A stretch of 42,566 bases of DNA, from positions 719-43,284 of the forward strand of contig CAJTPP010000015.1 in assembly GCA_910578235.1 (NCBI GenBank), given 5' to 3'. Every line of letters starts with the position of its first letter. Within the stretch, counting starts at the first letter, position 1. Origin of the DNA: an uncultured Clostridia bacterium. Lineage in GTDB: Bacteria; Bacillota; Clostridia; UBA1381. The notes under the pieces were generated by a model, which was given only the letters and a program-made list of their open reading frames with translations, had not been told where the DNA came from and made no database searches. Below are positions 15,988-23,040 of this stretch, one piece after another. Position numbers and translations under genes: made by a program.

Positions 15988-16212
15988 ATGGTTATAGCGG
16001 TTGCCGATGAGAAAGAAATTCTGGAGTTTTTTACTGATGTAATGCGGCGTAATGGATATGACGGGGAAAGCATAAAGTTTTCCGACTCCTTTAAAGCGGC
16101 GGAGCTTCTGGGTAAATATTACGGGATGTTCGGTGACAAACACCATGACAATATCGGTGATGTTATAATTGTAGACAACATTGCGGAAAAAATCAGAAAT
16201 ATGCAGTCTTGA
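15988..16212 (+). CDS. Hypothetical small phage protein ahead of terL
   Basis: The 74-residue soluble protein is not recognised. It sits where a small terminase subunit would be expected, but it is short, lacks an evident helix-turn-helix and ends with an acidic/hydrophobic DVIIVDNIAEKI. I prefer the ATG at 15988 over 15985 because GGAAAGG lies only one or two bases before the latter. Its last 32 bases overlap the terL reading frame, so translation of the two may be coupled. A short ORF at 15933-16010 with a weak SD also exists in the gap but is not convincing. Confidence 0.6.
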   Translation: MVIAVADEKEILEFFTDVMRRNGYDGESIKFSDSFKAAELLGKYYGMFGDKHHDNIGDVIIVDNIAEKIRNMQS

Positions 16213-17446
16213 CTCGCTTATAGCGCCCGCCTTTTACACGGTACACACATCAATTGACAGTTATACGCATTTTTGGCTCTGCGGCGGCAGAGGTTCAACA
16301 AAGTCAAGCTTTGTCAGCATTGAGATAATTTTAGGAATAATGAAAAATCCCTATGCGAACGCTCTCGCGTTGCGCAAAGTCGGAGCATATCTGCGTGACA
16401 GCGTATTCGCGCAGCTCGAATGGGCGATTGAAAAACTGGGCGTTTCGGATTTATGGGAAATAAAACCGAGTGTTCCTGAAATGGTCTACAAAAAGACGGG
16501 ACAGAAAATTTTGTTCAGGGGCGCTGATAAGGTACAGAAATTAAAGTCAACAAAAGTTACGCGCGGTTATATCAGATATATCTGGTACGAGGAGCTGGAC
16601 GAGTTTCACGGAATGAGAGAAATACGCTCTATCAATCAGTCAATGATGCGCGGCGGTGAAAAATATACTGTTTTTTATTCATATAACCCTCCCCAAAACC
16701 GCCGCAGTTGGGTAAACCGTGAGGCGCTCCGTGAAAGGGATGATATGCTGATACATAAAAGCAATTATCTGGATGTGCCGGCGGAGTGGCTTGGAGAACA
16801 ATTTTTTTTGGAGGCTGAGTATCTTAAAACGACACATGAAGATATATACAGGCATGAGTATCTCGGCGAGGTGACGGGTACAGGCGGTGAAATTTTTGAT
16901 AATCTGGATATCAGGGAAATTGCCGAGTCTGAAAAAAATATGTTTGACAACGTAAAGTGTGGAATAGATTTTGGTTTTGCGGCCGATCCGTTTGTGTATA
17001 TTGTATGTTATTTTCACAATGACGTTTTGTTTATCCTTGACGAAATATACGCAAAGGGAATGACAAACAGCGCCGCTGCCGAAAAAATTTATGAAAAAGG
17101 CTTTACGGAAAAGGTGATTATCTGCGACAGCGCGGAGCCAAAGAGTATAAACGATCTGCGCGCGTTCGGTCTGAGAGCGCGCGGCGCAAGGAAAGGTCCC
17201 GACAGTATTGAGCATGGAATACGTTTTTTGCAGGGACTTAAAAAGATTGTTATTGACAGCGCCGTCTGTCCCAACGCCGCGAGGGAGTTTTCCGAATACG
17301 AGCTGGAGCGCGATGCGGACGGCGAGTTCAGGTCGGATTATCCCGATAAAAACAATCATACTATTGACGCTGTGCGTTACGCGCTGGAACAGGAAATTAA
17401 CAACAGAAAAGCAAGAATTATAAAAAGAAGCGAGCTGAATATATAA
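16181..17446 (+). CDS. terL: Phage terminase large subunit
   Basis: The 421-residue protein is a TerL of the Terminase_3 type. Walker A GGRGSTKSS (35-43), Walker B-like YIWYEELDE (133-141) and the YNPPQNRRSWV coupling segment form the ATPase. The nuclease acidic residues appear intact: Asp263 in GIDFGF, Asp316 in CDSAEP and Asp396 in NHTIDAVRYAL. It should package DNA into procapsids and cut it. The only start in frame after a stop is TTG at 16181, without a good SD, overlapping the upstream ORF. No partner small subunit is recognised. Confidence 0.92.
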   Translation: MRKKSEICSLDSLIAPAFYTVHTSIDSYTHFWLCGGRGSTKSSFVSIEIILGIMKNPYANALALRKVGAYLRDSVFAQLEWAIEKLGVSDLWEIKPSVPEMVYKKTGQKILFRGADKVQKLKSTKVTRGYIRYIWYEELDEFHGMREIRSINQSMMRGGEKYTVFYSYNPPQNRRSWVNREALRERDDMLIHKSNYLDVPAEWLGEQFFLEAEYLKTTHEDIYRHEYLGEVTGTGGEIFDNLDIREIAESEKNMFDNVKCGIDFGFAADPFVYIVCYFHNDVLFILDEIYAKGMTNSAAAEKIYEKGFTEKVIICDSAEPKSINDLRAFGLRARGARKGPDSIEHGIRFLQGLKKIVIDSAVCPNAAREFSEYELERDADGEFRSDYPDKNNHTIDAVRYALEQEINNRKARIIKRSELNI

Positions 17447-17474
17447 TATTCACGTCGCGGAAAGGAATGTAGGA

Positions 17475-18794
17475 ATGATTATTGATGAAGAAATTCTTCA
17501 AGGCGGTATGACAGATATGACACTCGCAAAGCTGATTTCACGTCACGCGCTGGAGCAGGAGCGGTATGAGAAACTGTATAACTATTATATCGGCCGTCAC
17601 GCCATATGCGAGCGTCAGCGTTACAGCGATGCTGTGGCTAATAACAGAGTGGTTTGCAATCATGCGAAATATATTGTCGATATCGCGAAAAGCTATCTTG
17701 TCGGTAATCCCGTGTCATACACCTGCTCGGATGGTTATGACATAGAAGCGGTTAAAAACAGCTTTTGTGTTCAGGATATGCCGAGCATTGACGCAGAGCT
17801 TGAAAAGACTATGAGCATTTACGGCAGAGCGTATGAGATGGTATACGCGGATGAGTCGTCACAGCCCAGAAGCGTGTGTCTGCCGCCCACAAACACTTTT
17901 GTTGTATATGGCGCGGGCGTTGGCGAAATTCCGATATACGGCATACATTATTACAAGAAGCGCGACATTGACGGAAGCGTTACGGGTGTGTGCTGTGTCG
18001 TGTGTGACAAGAACATGATATACACATATGTAAATGACGCCGACAGCTTTCTGCATATGCGTCTTTTGGAAAAGCGGCGTCATTATTTCGGCGCTTTGCC
18101 TATAGTGGAGTACCGAAATAACGAGGAGCAGCAAGGCGATTTTGAACAGCTTATTCCGCTGATAGATGCTTATAATGTCCTTGAGTCGGACAGAGTAAAT
18201 GACAAGGAGCAGTTCGTGGATGCGTTTTTGTTCCTGACTAATATTGATATTGACAGCGAGCAGGCGCGTAAGCTGCGCGAGGAGCGTATCCTTATGGGTT
18301 ATGACGGCGCGGACGCGCGGTATTTGTCAAAGGTTATGTCTGAAAGTGATATTGAGGTATTGAAAAACAGTCTGAAAATGGATATACACCGTTTTTCAAT
18401 GATACCTGATCTTACAGATCAGACATTCGGAACAAATTTGTCGGGCGTCGCAATAAAGTATAAGCTTATGGGTTTTGAACAGCATGTGAGAAACAAAGAG
18501 CGTTATTTCGCAAAGGCGCTCAAAAAGCGTTTTGAGCTGTATGTGAATTTTCTTTCGCTCAAAGGAGCGATGGAATATGTGCCGCTGCACAGAGTAGATG
18601 TTGTATTTACCAGAAATCTTCCCATAAACGAGTTGGAGGTTTCACAGATGATACATAATTTGTCGGGTATCGCCACAAGCGAAACATTGCTTTCGCAGTT
18701 GTCGTTTGTGGGCGATCCGAGAGAGGAGGCGCGGCTTGCTTCAAAGGAGCGGATGCTTAACGAGAAAATGAGCGGCGCAAATGAGGGACAGTAA
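17475..18794 (+). CDS. Phage portal protein, SPP1 gp6-like
   Basis: The 439-residue protein matches portal proteins of the SPP1 gp6 type: N-terminal YEKLYNYYIGRHAI, NRVVCNHAKYIVDIAKSYLVGNPV, the IVEYRNNEEQQGDFE stretch and LDTD-like SGVAIKYKLMGFE in the stem region. It forms the dodecameric DNA channel at one capsid vertex, binds terminase and later the connectors. Length is normal. The start follows GTAGGA, 28 bases after terL. Confidence 0.93.
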   Translation: MIIDEEILQGGMTDMTLAKLISRHALEQERYEKLYNYYIGRHAICERQRYSDAVANNRVVCNHAKYIVDIAKSYLVGNPVSYTCSDGYDIEAVKNSFCVQDMPSIDAELEKTMSIYGRAYEMVYADESSQPRSVCLPPTNTFVVYGAGVGEIPIYGIHYYKKRDIDGSVTGVCCVVCDKNMIYTYVNDADSFLHMRLLEKRRHYFGALPIVEYRNNEEQQGDFEQLIPLIDAYNVLESDRVNDKEQFVDAFLFLTNIDIDSEQARKLREERILMGYDGADARYLSKVMSESDIEVLKNSLKMDIHRFSMIPDLTDQTFGTNLSGVAIKYKLMGFEQHVRNKERYFAKALKKRFELYVNFLSLKGAMEYVPLHRVDVVFTRNLPINELEVSQMIHNLSGIATSETLLSQLSFVGDPREEARLASKERMLNEKMSGANEGQ

Positions 18795-18831
18795 AATGCA
18801 AGGGCTGTTTCGGAAAGGAGTTACAGAGGTA

Positions 18832-19377
18832 ATGAAAGGAAAAGAAAATGAGGGGACACTAAATAAGGGTATCCCGGATAAAACAAATAAGAAAAAGAAT
18901 GTCTCCGAAAATAATGAGGGACACAAAAATGACGAGCTTAAATCGCTTATCGCTAAGTATGTAAGCGAGGCTGTAAAAGACGAGCGAAGCATATGGGAGA
19001 AGGATTTTGAGACAAGGATAATTTCAGAACGCGAGGAGGCGGCAAAAATGGCGGCAATGTCGTCAGAGGAACGAGCCAGAGCGGAAATGGATAAAAGAGA
19101 AAAGAATTTTGAGACGGAAAGACAACAATATATGAGCGAAAGAGCCGAATTTGAAGCCGCTAAGGAGCTTGCCGCGCAAAACCTTCCCGTCAGTTTTGCA
19201 AGAATGGTTGCCGACAGTGACAAGGAGATTATGTCGGAGAATATCAATATTTTCAAGAGCGAATATCTTAAAGCGATTGAGGATGGACTGTCGCAGAGAC
19301 TTAAAGGAAAGCTTCCGCATGTTTCAAGAGAAAAGGAACAGTCGGGGGATCCGTTTCTGACAGGTCTCGGAATGTAA
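18832..19377 (+). CDS. Capsid scaffolding protein, DUF4355-like
   Basis: The protein (181 residues from this start) is highly charged, with a disordered Lys/Asn-rich N terminus and a long Glu/Arg/Ala-rich coiled coil (about 60-130). It then has AAKELAAQNLPVSFARMV and ends near residue 181 after a VSREKEQSGDPFL tail. This layout and its place between portal and capsid fit a DUF4355-type scaffold. An in-frame ATG at 18781 overlaps portal, but the ATG at 18832 has GGAAAGGAG and AGAGG before it. Confidence 0.8.
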   Translation: MKGKENEGTLNKGIPDKTNKKKNVSENNEGHKNDELKSLIAKYVSEAVKDERSIWEKDFETRIISEREEAAKMAAMSSEERARAEMDKREKNFETERQQYMSERAEFEAAKELAAQNLPVSFARMVADSDKEIMSENINIFKSEYLKAIEDGLSQRLKGKLPHVSREKEQSGDPFLTGLGM

Positions 19378-19403
19378 TTTACATACGGAAAGGATGAAAT
19401 ATA

Positions 19404-20282
19404 ATGGCTATAAATTATGCGAGCAAATATGCTCAGAAAATTGATGAAAAATTCGCGAGAGAGTCAATGACTTCTCAGGCGGTAAATAATGATTATGATT
19501 TTGTCGGCGCTAAGACTGTAAATGTATACAGTGTCCCGACAGCGGAGATGAATGACTATTCGGTAAACGGAACAAGCCGCTACGGCACGCCGCAGGAGCT
19601 TGACAACACCGTGCAGGAAATGACAATGTCGCGCGACCGAAGCTTTACATTTACAATTGACAGGGGGACATATAATGATACTCAGATGTCAAACGCGGCG
19701 GGAGCGGCTTTGCAGAGACAGCTGCGCGAGGTGGTGATCCCTGAAATTGACAAATACCGTTTTGCAAAAATCTGCGCAGGCGCGGGGACAACAGCGACGG
19801 GAACAGTTTCAAAGACGACCGCATACGATATTTTCCTTACGGGCGCGGCGGCGCTTATTGAAGAAAATGTTCCGATTGCGGGATGCTGCGCTTTTGTGTC
19901 CCCTAATTTTTATAAGAATATCAAGGAGGATTCAAGCTTTATAAGAAACGGTGATATGTCACAGGAAATTCTTATAAAAGGCCAGGTGGGAACGGTTGAC
20001 GGTATTCCTGTCATTGTTGTGCCCTCATCATATTTCCCTGAAAAGGTTGAGCTTGTTATTACAAATCAGGCGGCAACAACATCCCCTGTAAAGCTGTCTG
20101 AATATAAAATTCATGATAATCCTCCGGGTATTAACGGCTGGTTAGTTGAGGGCAGAGTGTATTATGACGCTTTTGTGCTTAATAACAAAAAGAAGTCTAT
20201 TTATGTGTTTAAAAACACTGGCACAGTGTCGGCTTCAAGTACGCCGTCAGGCTCGGGCGTGTCTAAAACCGACGGAGAATAA
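19404..20282 (+). CDS. Major capsid protein
   Basis: The 292-residue protein fits HK97-fold capsid proteins of Clostridia siphophages: N-terminal INYASKYAQKIDEKFARES, the DRSFTFTIDRGTYNDT strand region, a helix EVVIPEIDKYRFAKI and a C-terminal domain with VDGIPVIVVPSSYFP. No protease gene is present nearby, so the separate scaffold probably replaces a delta domain. It would form the icosahedral shell. The last 25 residues are Ser/Gly/Thr-rich and may be a flexible tail. Confidence 0.9.
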   Translation: MAINYASKYAQKIDEKFARESMTSQAVNNDYDFVGAKTVNVYSVPTAEMNDYSVNGTSRYGTPQELDNTVQEMTMSRDRSFTFTIDRGTYNDTQMSNAAGAALQRQLREVVIPEIDKYRFAKICAGAGTTATGTVSKTTAYDIFLTGAAALIEENVPIAGCCAFVSPNFYKNIKEDSSFIRNGDMSQEILIKGQVGTVDGIPVIVVPSSYFPEKVELVITNQAATTSPVKLSEYKIHDNPPGINGWLVEGRVYYDAFVLNNKKKSIYVFKNTGTVSASSTPSGSGVSKTDGE

Positions 20283-20305
20283 TATAAAGAAAGGCTGTGT
20301 GAATT

Positions 20306-20668
20306 ATGGGGGACACTAAAACAGAGATGCTCACGGCGGCAAAAATGCTGTTGGGAATAGAGGATGAGAAAAATGACGAGCTTCTGCTTTTTCTGATAGA
20401 TGATACTGAAAGCGCTGTTAAAGCGTACTGCCGTCTTGATGTGCTTCCTCGTCAGCTTGTCAGCCTTATACCGACACTTACGGCTAATAGATATCGCTTG
20501 AATATGCATGAGGATATCAAATCTGTCACCGAGGGAGAAAGACGCGTGGAGTACAGCGATAGAAATTATGACTGGCTCAGCGGATACGCGGCGCGTCTTA
20601 AACCGTTTGTGTCAAGGAATGTAAAGCTGCCCTCCGATCTTGCCGTAAAGGAGGATGACAATGATTAA
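20306..20668 (+). CDS. Head-tail connector (gp6/gp15-like)
   Basis: The 120-residue helical protein has the family pattern of phage head-tail connectors: EMLTAAKMLLGIEDEKNDELLLFLIDDTESAVKAYCR at the start and SVTEGERRVEYSD near the middle. It should attach to the portal ring after packaging. GAAAGG lies 12 bases before the ATG. It overlaps the next gene by eight bases. Confidence 0.85.
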   Translation: MGDTKTEMLTAAKMLLGIEDEKNDELLLFLIDDTESAVKAYCRLDVLPRQLVSLIPTLTANRYRLNMHEDIKSVTEGERRVEYSDRNYDWLSGYAARLKPFVSRNVKLPSDLAVKEDDND

Positions 20669-20978
20669 TCCCTTTAACAGATTTTATAATACTGAGATAA
20701 GCGTTTACGAGATTGGAGAAAATACATATGATAAAGAAGGTGAAAAAAGCCTTATAGGAACAATTATCTGTGATGTGCAGCCCTGCGGCGTGGACGCTCA
20801 AAGCAGGGAATACGGTTTGTCGGAGAACAGAGCGTACAAAATTTTCTCGGACAAAAATGATATTATCGCAGTGGGAAGATATATTTTGTTTTGCGGCGGC
20901 TGGTACAGAATTATAAGGAGCGAGAAAAATCTTTTCGGACAGAACGCTGTTATGCGGGGGATAGACGATGCGTATTGA
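20661..20978 (+). CDS. Head closure / head-tail joining protein (gp16-like)
   Basis: The protein (105 residues) begins NPFNRFYNTEISVYE, typical of beta-barrel head-closure proteins that plug the portal, and carries CGGWYRIIRSEK near its end. I choose ATG 20661, six bases after AAAGGAGG, rather than 20655 which overlaps the SD. It overlaps its neighbours by eight and 11 bases, consistent with translational coupling. Confidence 0.8.
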   Translation: MINPFNRFYNTEISVYEIGENTYDKEGEKSLIGTIICDVQPCGVDAQSREYGLSENRAYKIFSDKNDIIAVGRYILFCGGWYRIIRSEKNLFGQNAVMRGIDDAY

Positions 20979-21291
20979 TATTAAATATGACGGAGGATTG
21001 TCGGTTATATCGGAGCGGTTGGCGAATGGTATAGAAGAAATTATCGGAGCGGGCGCGCGTCAGGTATGTGAAAACGCTAAGACGCTGTGTCCTGTGGACA
21101 CAGGCGCGCTTCGAGATTCCATAAGTGTGGAGTGCGGGGAGACCGGAGCGGATATTGTTGCCGGCACGGATTATGCGGCGTATGTCGAATTCGGCACGTC
21201 CAAAATGGCTCCGCAGCCGTATCTTGTGCCCGCGCTTATAGAAAGCGGCAGTTCTGTTCTTGAAGCTATGGCAGCGGCGATAGAGAATTAA
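20968..21291 (+). CDS. HK97 gp10-like tail completion protein
   Basis: The 107-residue protein has the HK97-gp10 signature: AKTLCPVDTGALRDSI followed by DYAAYVEFGTSKMAPQPYLVPAL. This family forms part of the head-tail interface or tail terminator complex in siphophages. The ATG follows GGGGG closely. After it comes a 92-base gap with an inverted repeat that ends at the next SD. Confidence 0.9.
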   Translation: MRIDIKYDGGLSVISERLANGIEEIIGAGARQVCENAKTLCPVDTGALRDSISVECGETGADIVAGTDYAAYVEFGTSKMAPQPYLVPALIESGSSVLEAMAAAIEN

Positions 21292-21325
21292 GCGCAATAT
21301 GACAAAACGCGCGTTAACGCCTTAT

Positions 21326-21373
21326 CCGCCCACGATAAAAGCGTTAAAGACTCTGATTAATATTTGTGGGCGG
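21326..21373 (+). other. Inverted repeat just before the tail terminator SD
   Basis: CCGCCCAC (21326-21333) pairs perfectly with GTGGGCGG (21366-21373); the SD AAAGG begins at the very next base. The hairpin could control access to the SD or stabilise the mRNA. Confidence 0.55.
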
Positions 21374-21383
21374 AAAGGCTGTG

Positions 21384-21734
21384 ATGATTTTTATGATAGA
21401 TGTGAATGCCGAGGCGCAAAAGGCGCTTTCAGGACTTGGCTGCAAGGTCGTGTATCAGTATCCCGAGACGTTTAACGCTATGCCTGTCATAAGCTATTAT
21501 AATCTCGCGGAAAAGGGCGCGTTTTACGCGGACAACAGCGAGTGTATACAGGACGGCTATATTCAGGTGGATATATGGAGCAAAATTCCGAAGGAATGCG
21601 CGGATATTTCCATAATGGTAAACAGCGCTATGGAGAGAGACGGCTGGACAAGGGAATTATCTATGGATGTGCCGAAGAAAAATGAAAAGGTCTATCACAG
21701 AACAATGAGATTTCAGAAGTATTTCACATTATAA
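21384..21734 (+). CDS. Tail terminator / minor tail protein
   Basis: The protein (116 residues) resembles gp17/DUF3168-type tail terminator proteins by size, place and the pattern VVYQYPETFNAMPVISYY ... DGYIQVDIWSK ... RTMRFQKYF. Such proteins cap the tail tube next to the connector. The ATG at 21384 is six bases after AAAGG; an upstream GTG at 21366 would overlap the SD. Assignment rests mostly on gene order. Confidence 0.75.
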   Translation: MIFMIDVNAEAQKALSGLGCKVVYQYPETFNAMPVISYYNLAEKGAFYADNSECIQDGYIQVDIWSKIPKECADISIMVNSAMERDGWTRELSMDVPKKNEKVYHRTMRFQKYFTL

Positions 21735-21782
21735 AAGCTTTAAAAATTACTTAAGACAAAGAATTAAAAATAAACGGAGGAA

Positions 21783-21931
21783 AAAGTCTGAATAAAACCG
21801 TCCGGCTCACTATTTTTAAAACTTGCAGTTTGCTTGTAAAACTTCGTTTTACTGCCTGACCATGCAACATAGTAAACTGAGTGCGGCTGCGTTTCTCAAA
21901 ACAGTAATTTGAACGATTTTTTTCAGACTTT
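21783..21931. mobile_element. MITE-like 149-bp element with 21-bp terminal inverted repeats
   Basis: The ends 21783-21803 and 21911-21931 are inverted copies matching at 18 of 21 positions (outer AAAGTCTGAA). The interior has no ORF and holds a GTAAAAC-TTC-GTTTTAC hairpin. A target-site duplication is not evident. It lies in a gap within an otherwise tightly packed tail module, just after an unused-looking GGAGG (21776-21780). It could instead be a structured RNA leader of the tail tube gene. Confidence 0.5.
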
Positions 21932-21957
21932 AGTTTTTCGAAAGGAGTTAATTAAAT

Positions 21958-22557
21958 ATGATTAAGAAACCATTACCTACAATCGGCGTGGACAAGTATA
22001 CATTTTTCGCTCTGATGTCGGATACAGAAAGCGGCGCTCAGTACGGAGACGCCTATAACCTTAAAGGCACTGTTGAGATTGCGCCTACGGATGCCGGCGG
22101 CGCCGACGTGTTTGACGCGGACAACGGCGCGTATGAGACGGCAAGTTATATTGAAAAGCTCGGTCATGACATAACAAACGCGGATATTCCGCCAGAGGTA
22201 GACGCTATGTGGAGAGGTCTTACACGCAAAAACGGCGTTGTCGAGGTCGGCAACGACACAAAAACTGTCTATTTCGGAGTGGCGTGGAGAATACTGAAAT
22301 CAGACGGCTCATACAGGTATGTCAGATATTATAAAGGCTCGTACAGCTTCGCTTCAAATGTCGGCGGCAAGACAAAGCCGTCGAATGGAAGTATTGACCG
22401 TCAGACCGCAAAGGCTACATACACGGCGGTACAGCGTGATTTTGACAATAATTATTACGCGTACTTCGATGAAAGCGATTTGCCGGACAGTATTTCAAAA
22501 GAGGATTTTGAGGATAAATGGTTTACGGATATGAACTATTATCCGTCGGTACAGTAA
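21958..22557 (+). CDS. Major tail tube protein
   Basis: The 199-residue protein resembles siphophage major tail proteins of the phi13/TP901-1 type: an N-terminal IGVDKYTFFALMSDTESG, LKGTVEIAPTDAGG, EKLGHDITNADIPPEVDAMW and YRYVRYYKGSYSFASN. It would polymerise into the tail tube. Strong SD AAAGGAG precedes the ATG. It is the first gene after the MITE-like element. Confidence 0.88.
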   Translation: MIKKPLPTIGVDKYTFFALMSDTESGAQYGDAYNLKGTVEIAPTDAGGADVFDADNGAYETASYIEKLGHDITNADIPPEVDAMWRGLTRKNGVVEVGNDTKTVYFGVAWRILKSDGSYRYVRYYKGSYSFASNVGGKTKPSNGSIDRQTAKATYTAVQRDFDNNYYAYFDESDLPDSISKEDFEDKWFTDMNYYPSVQ

Positions 22558-22567
22558 GGAGAAAGCA

Positions 22568-22837
22568 ATGCAGCATACATTGACATTTACAAAAGATAAA
22601 CAGAAGTATGTTTCAAAGCCGTTTGACTTTGAGGCAATGTGTATTATAAACGACGCTCATAATGACGGTACAAAGAACGGCCCGTTAAATATCTGCCGCG
22701 AAGCGGTTGATTATATGTTTGAGGGCACAGACGCCACACAAGATATTATTGAAAGTCTTGATACAGGCGACAGGGCGAAAATGTGTATTGAGCTATGGAG
22801 CTTCTATGTGGACGCGCTGAGTTCAAAAAACGGGTAA
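22568..22837 (+). CDS. Tail assembly chaperone (gpG-like, short form)
   Basis: The 89-residue protein resembles small tail assembly chaperones of siphophages (LTFTKDKQKYVSKPFDFEAM near the start, DRAKMCIELWSFYVDAL near the end). It starts after AAGGAG, 10 bases after the tail tube gene. The stop at 22835 follows a perfect slippery heptamer, so a longer fused form is expected (next entry). Confidence 0.85.
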   Translation: MQHTLTFTKDKQKYVSKPFDFEAMCIINDAHNDGTKNGPLNICREAVDYMFEGTDATQDIIESLDTGDRAKMCIELWSFYVDALSSKNG

Positions 22838-23040
22838 CGTCAGGCGGCAGCGGCACCTTGAGAGACATATATCCTGTCATGCTCAGGTGCCATCATCTGC
22901 TGCCTGACGAGGTTGGCAGACAAAACCCGTGGGTTCTCTTTCGCATGCTTGACGCTATAGATGAGGATACGGAAGAAGAATATTCTAATGAGCATTTGAG
23001 AATGTTTTACGGTAAGGAGGTAAATAATGGAAGCAGCTAA
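22568..23040 (+). CDS. Tail assembly chaperone fusion (gpGT-like) by -1 frameshift
   Basis: The heptamer AAAAAAC (22825-22831) is in the correct phase (A AAA AAC) two codons before the short form's stop. A -1 slip joins the chaperone to the overlapping frame that runs to 23040 and contains YPVMLRCHHLLPDEV and NPWVLFRMLDAI. The fusion would be about 157 residues. In lambda-like phages such G/GT pairs bind the tape measure during tail assembly, and the next gene here is the tape measure. The second frame has an ATG at 22795 but no good SD, which also favours frameshifting. Confidence 0.8.

Noticed and set aside
16679..17359. 226-codon minus-strand ORF inside terL
   Set aside because: Lies wholly antisense to a well supported terminase with intact motifs; composition is typical of a shadow frame and there is no ribosome binding site.
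21366..21383. GTG start at 21366 for the tail terminator protein
   Set aside because: It would include the SD and the 3' arm of the hairpin in the coding region; ATG 21384 has correct spacing.
22795..23040. Independent gene for the second chaperone frame
   Set aside because: No SD before ATG 22795, and a perfectly phased slippery heptamer explains expression as a fusion.
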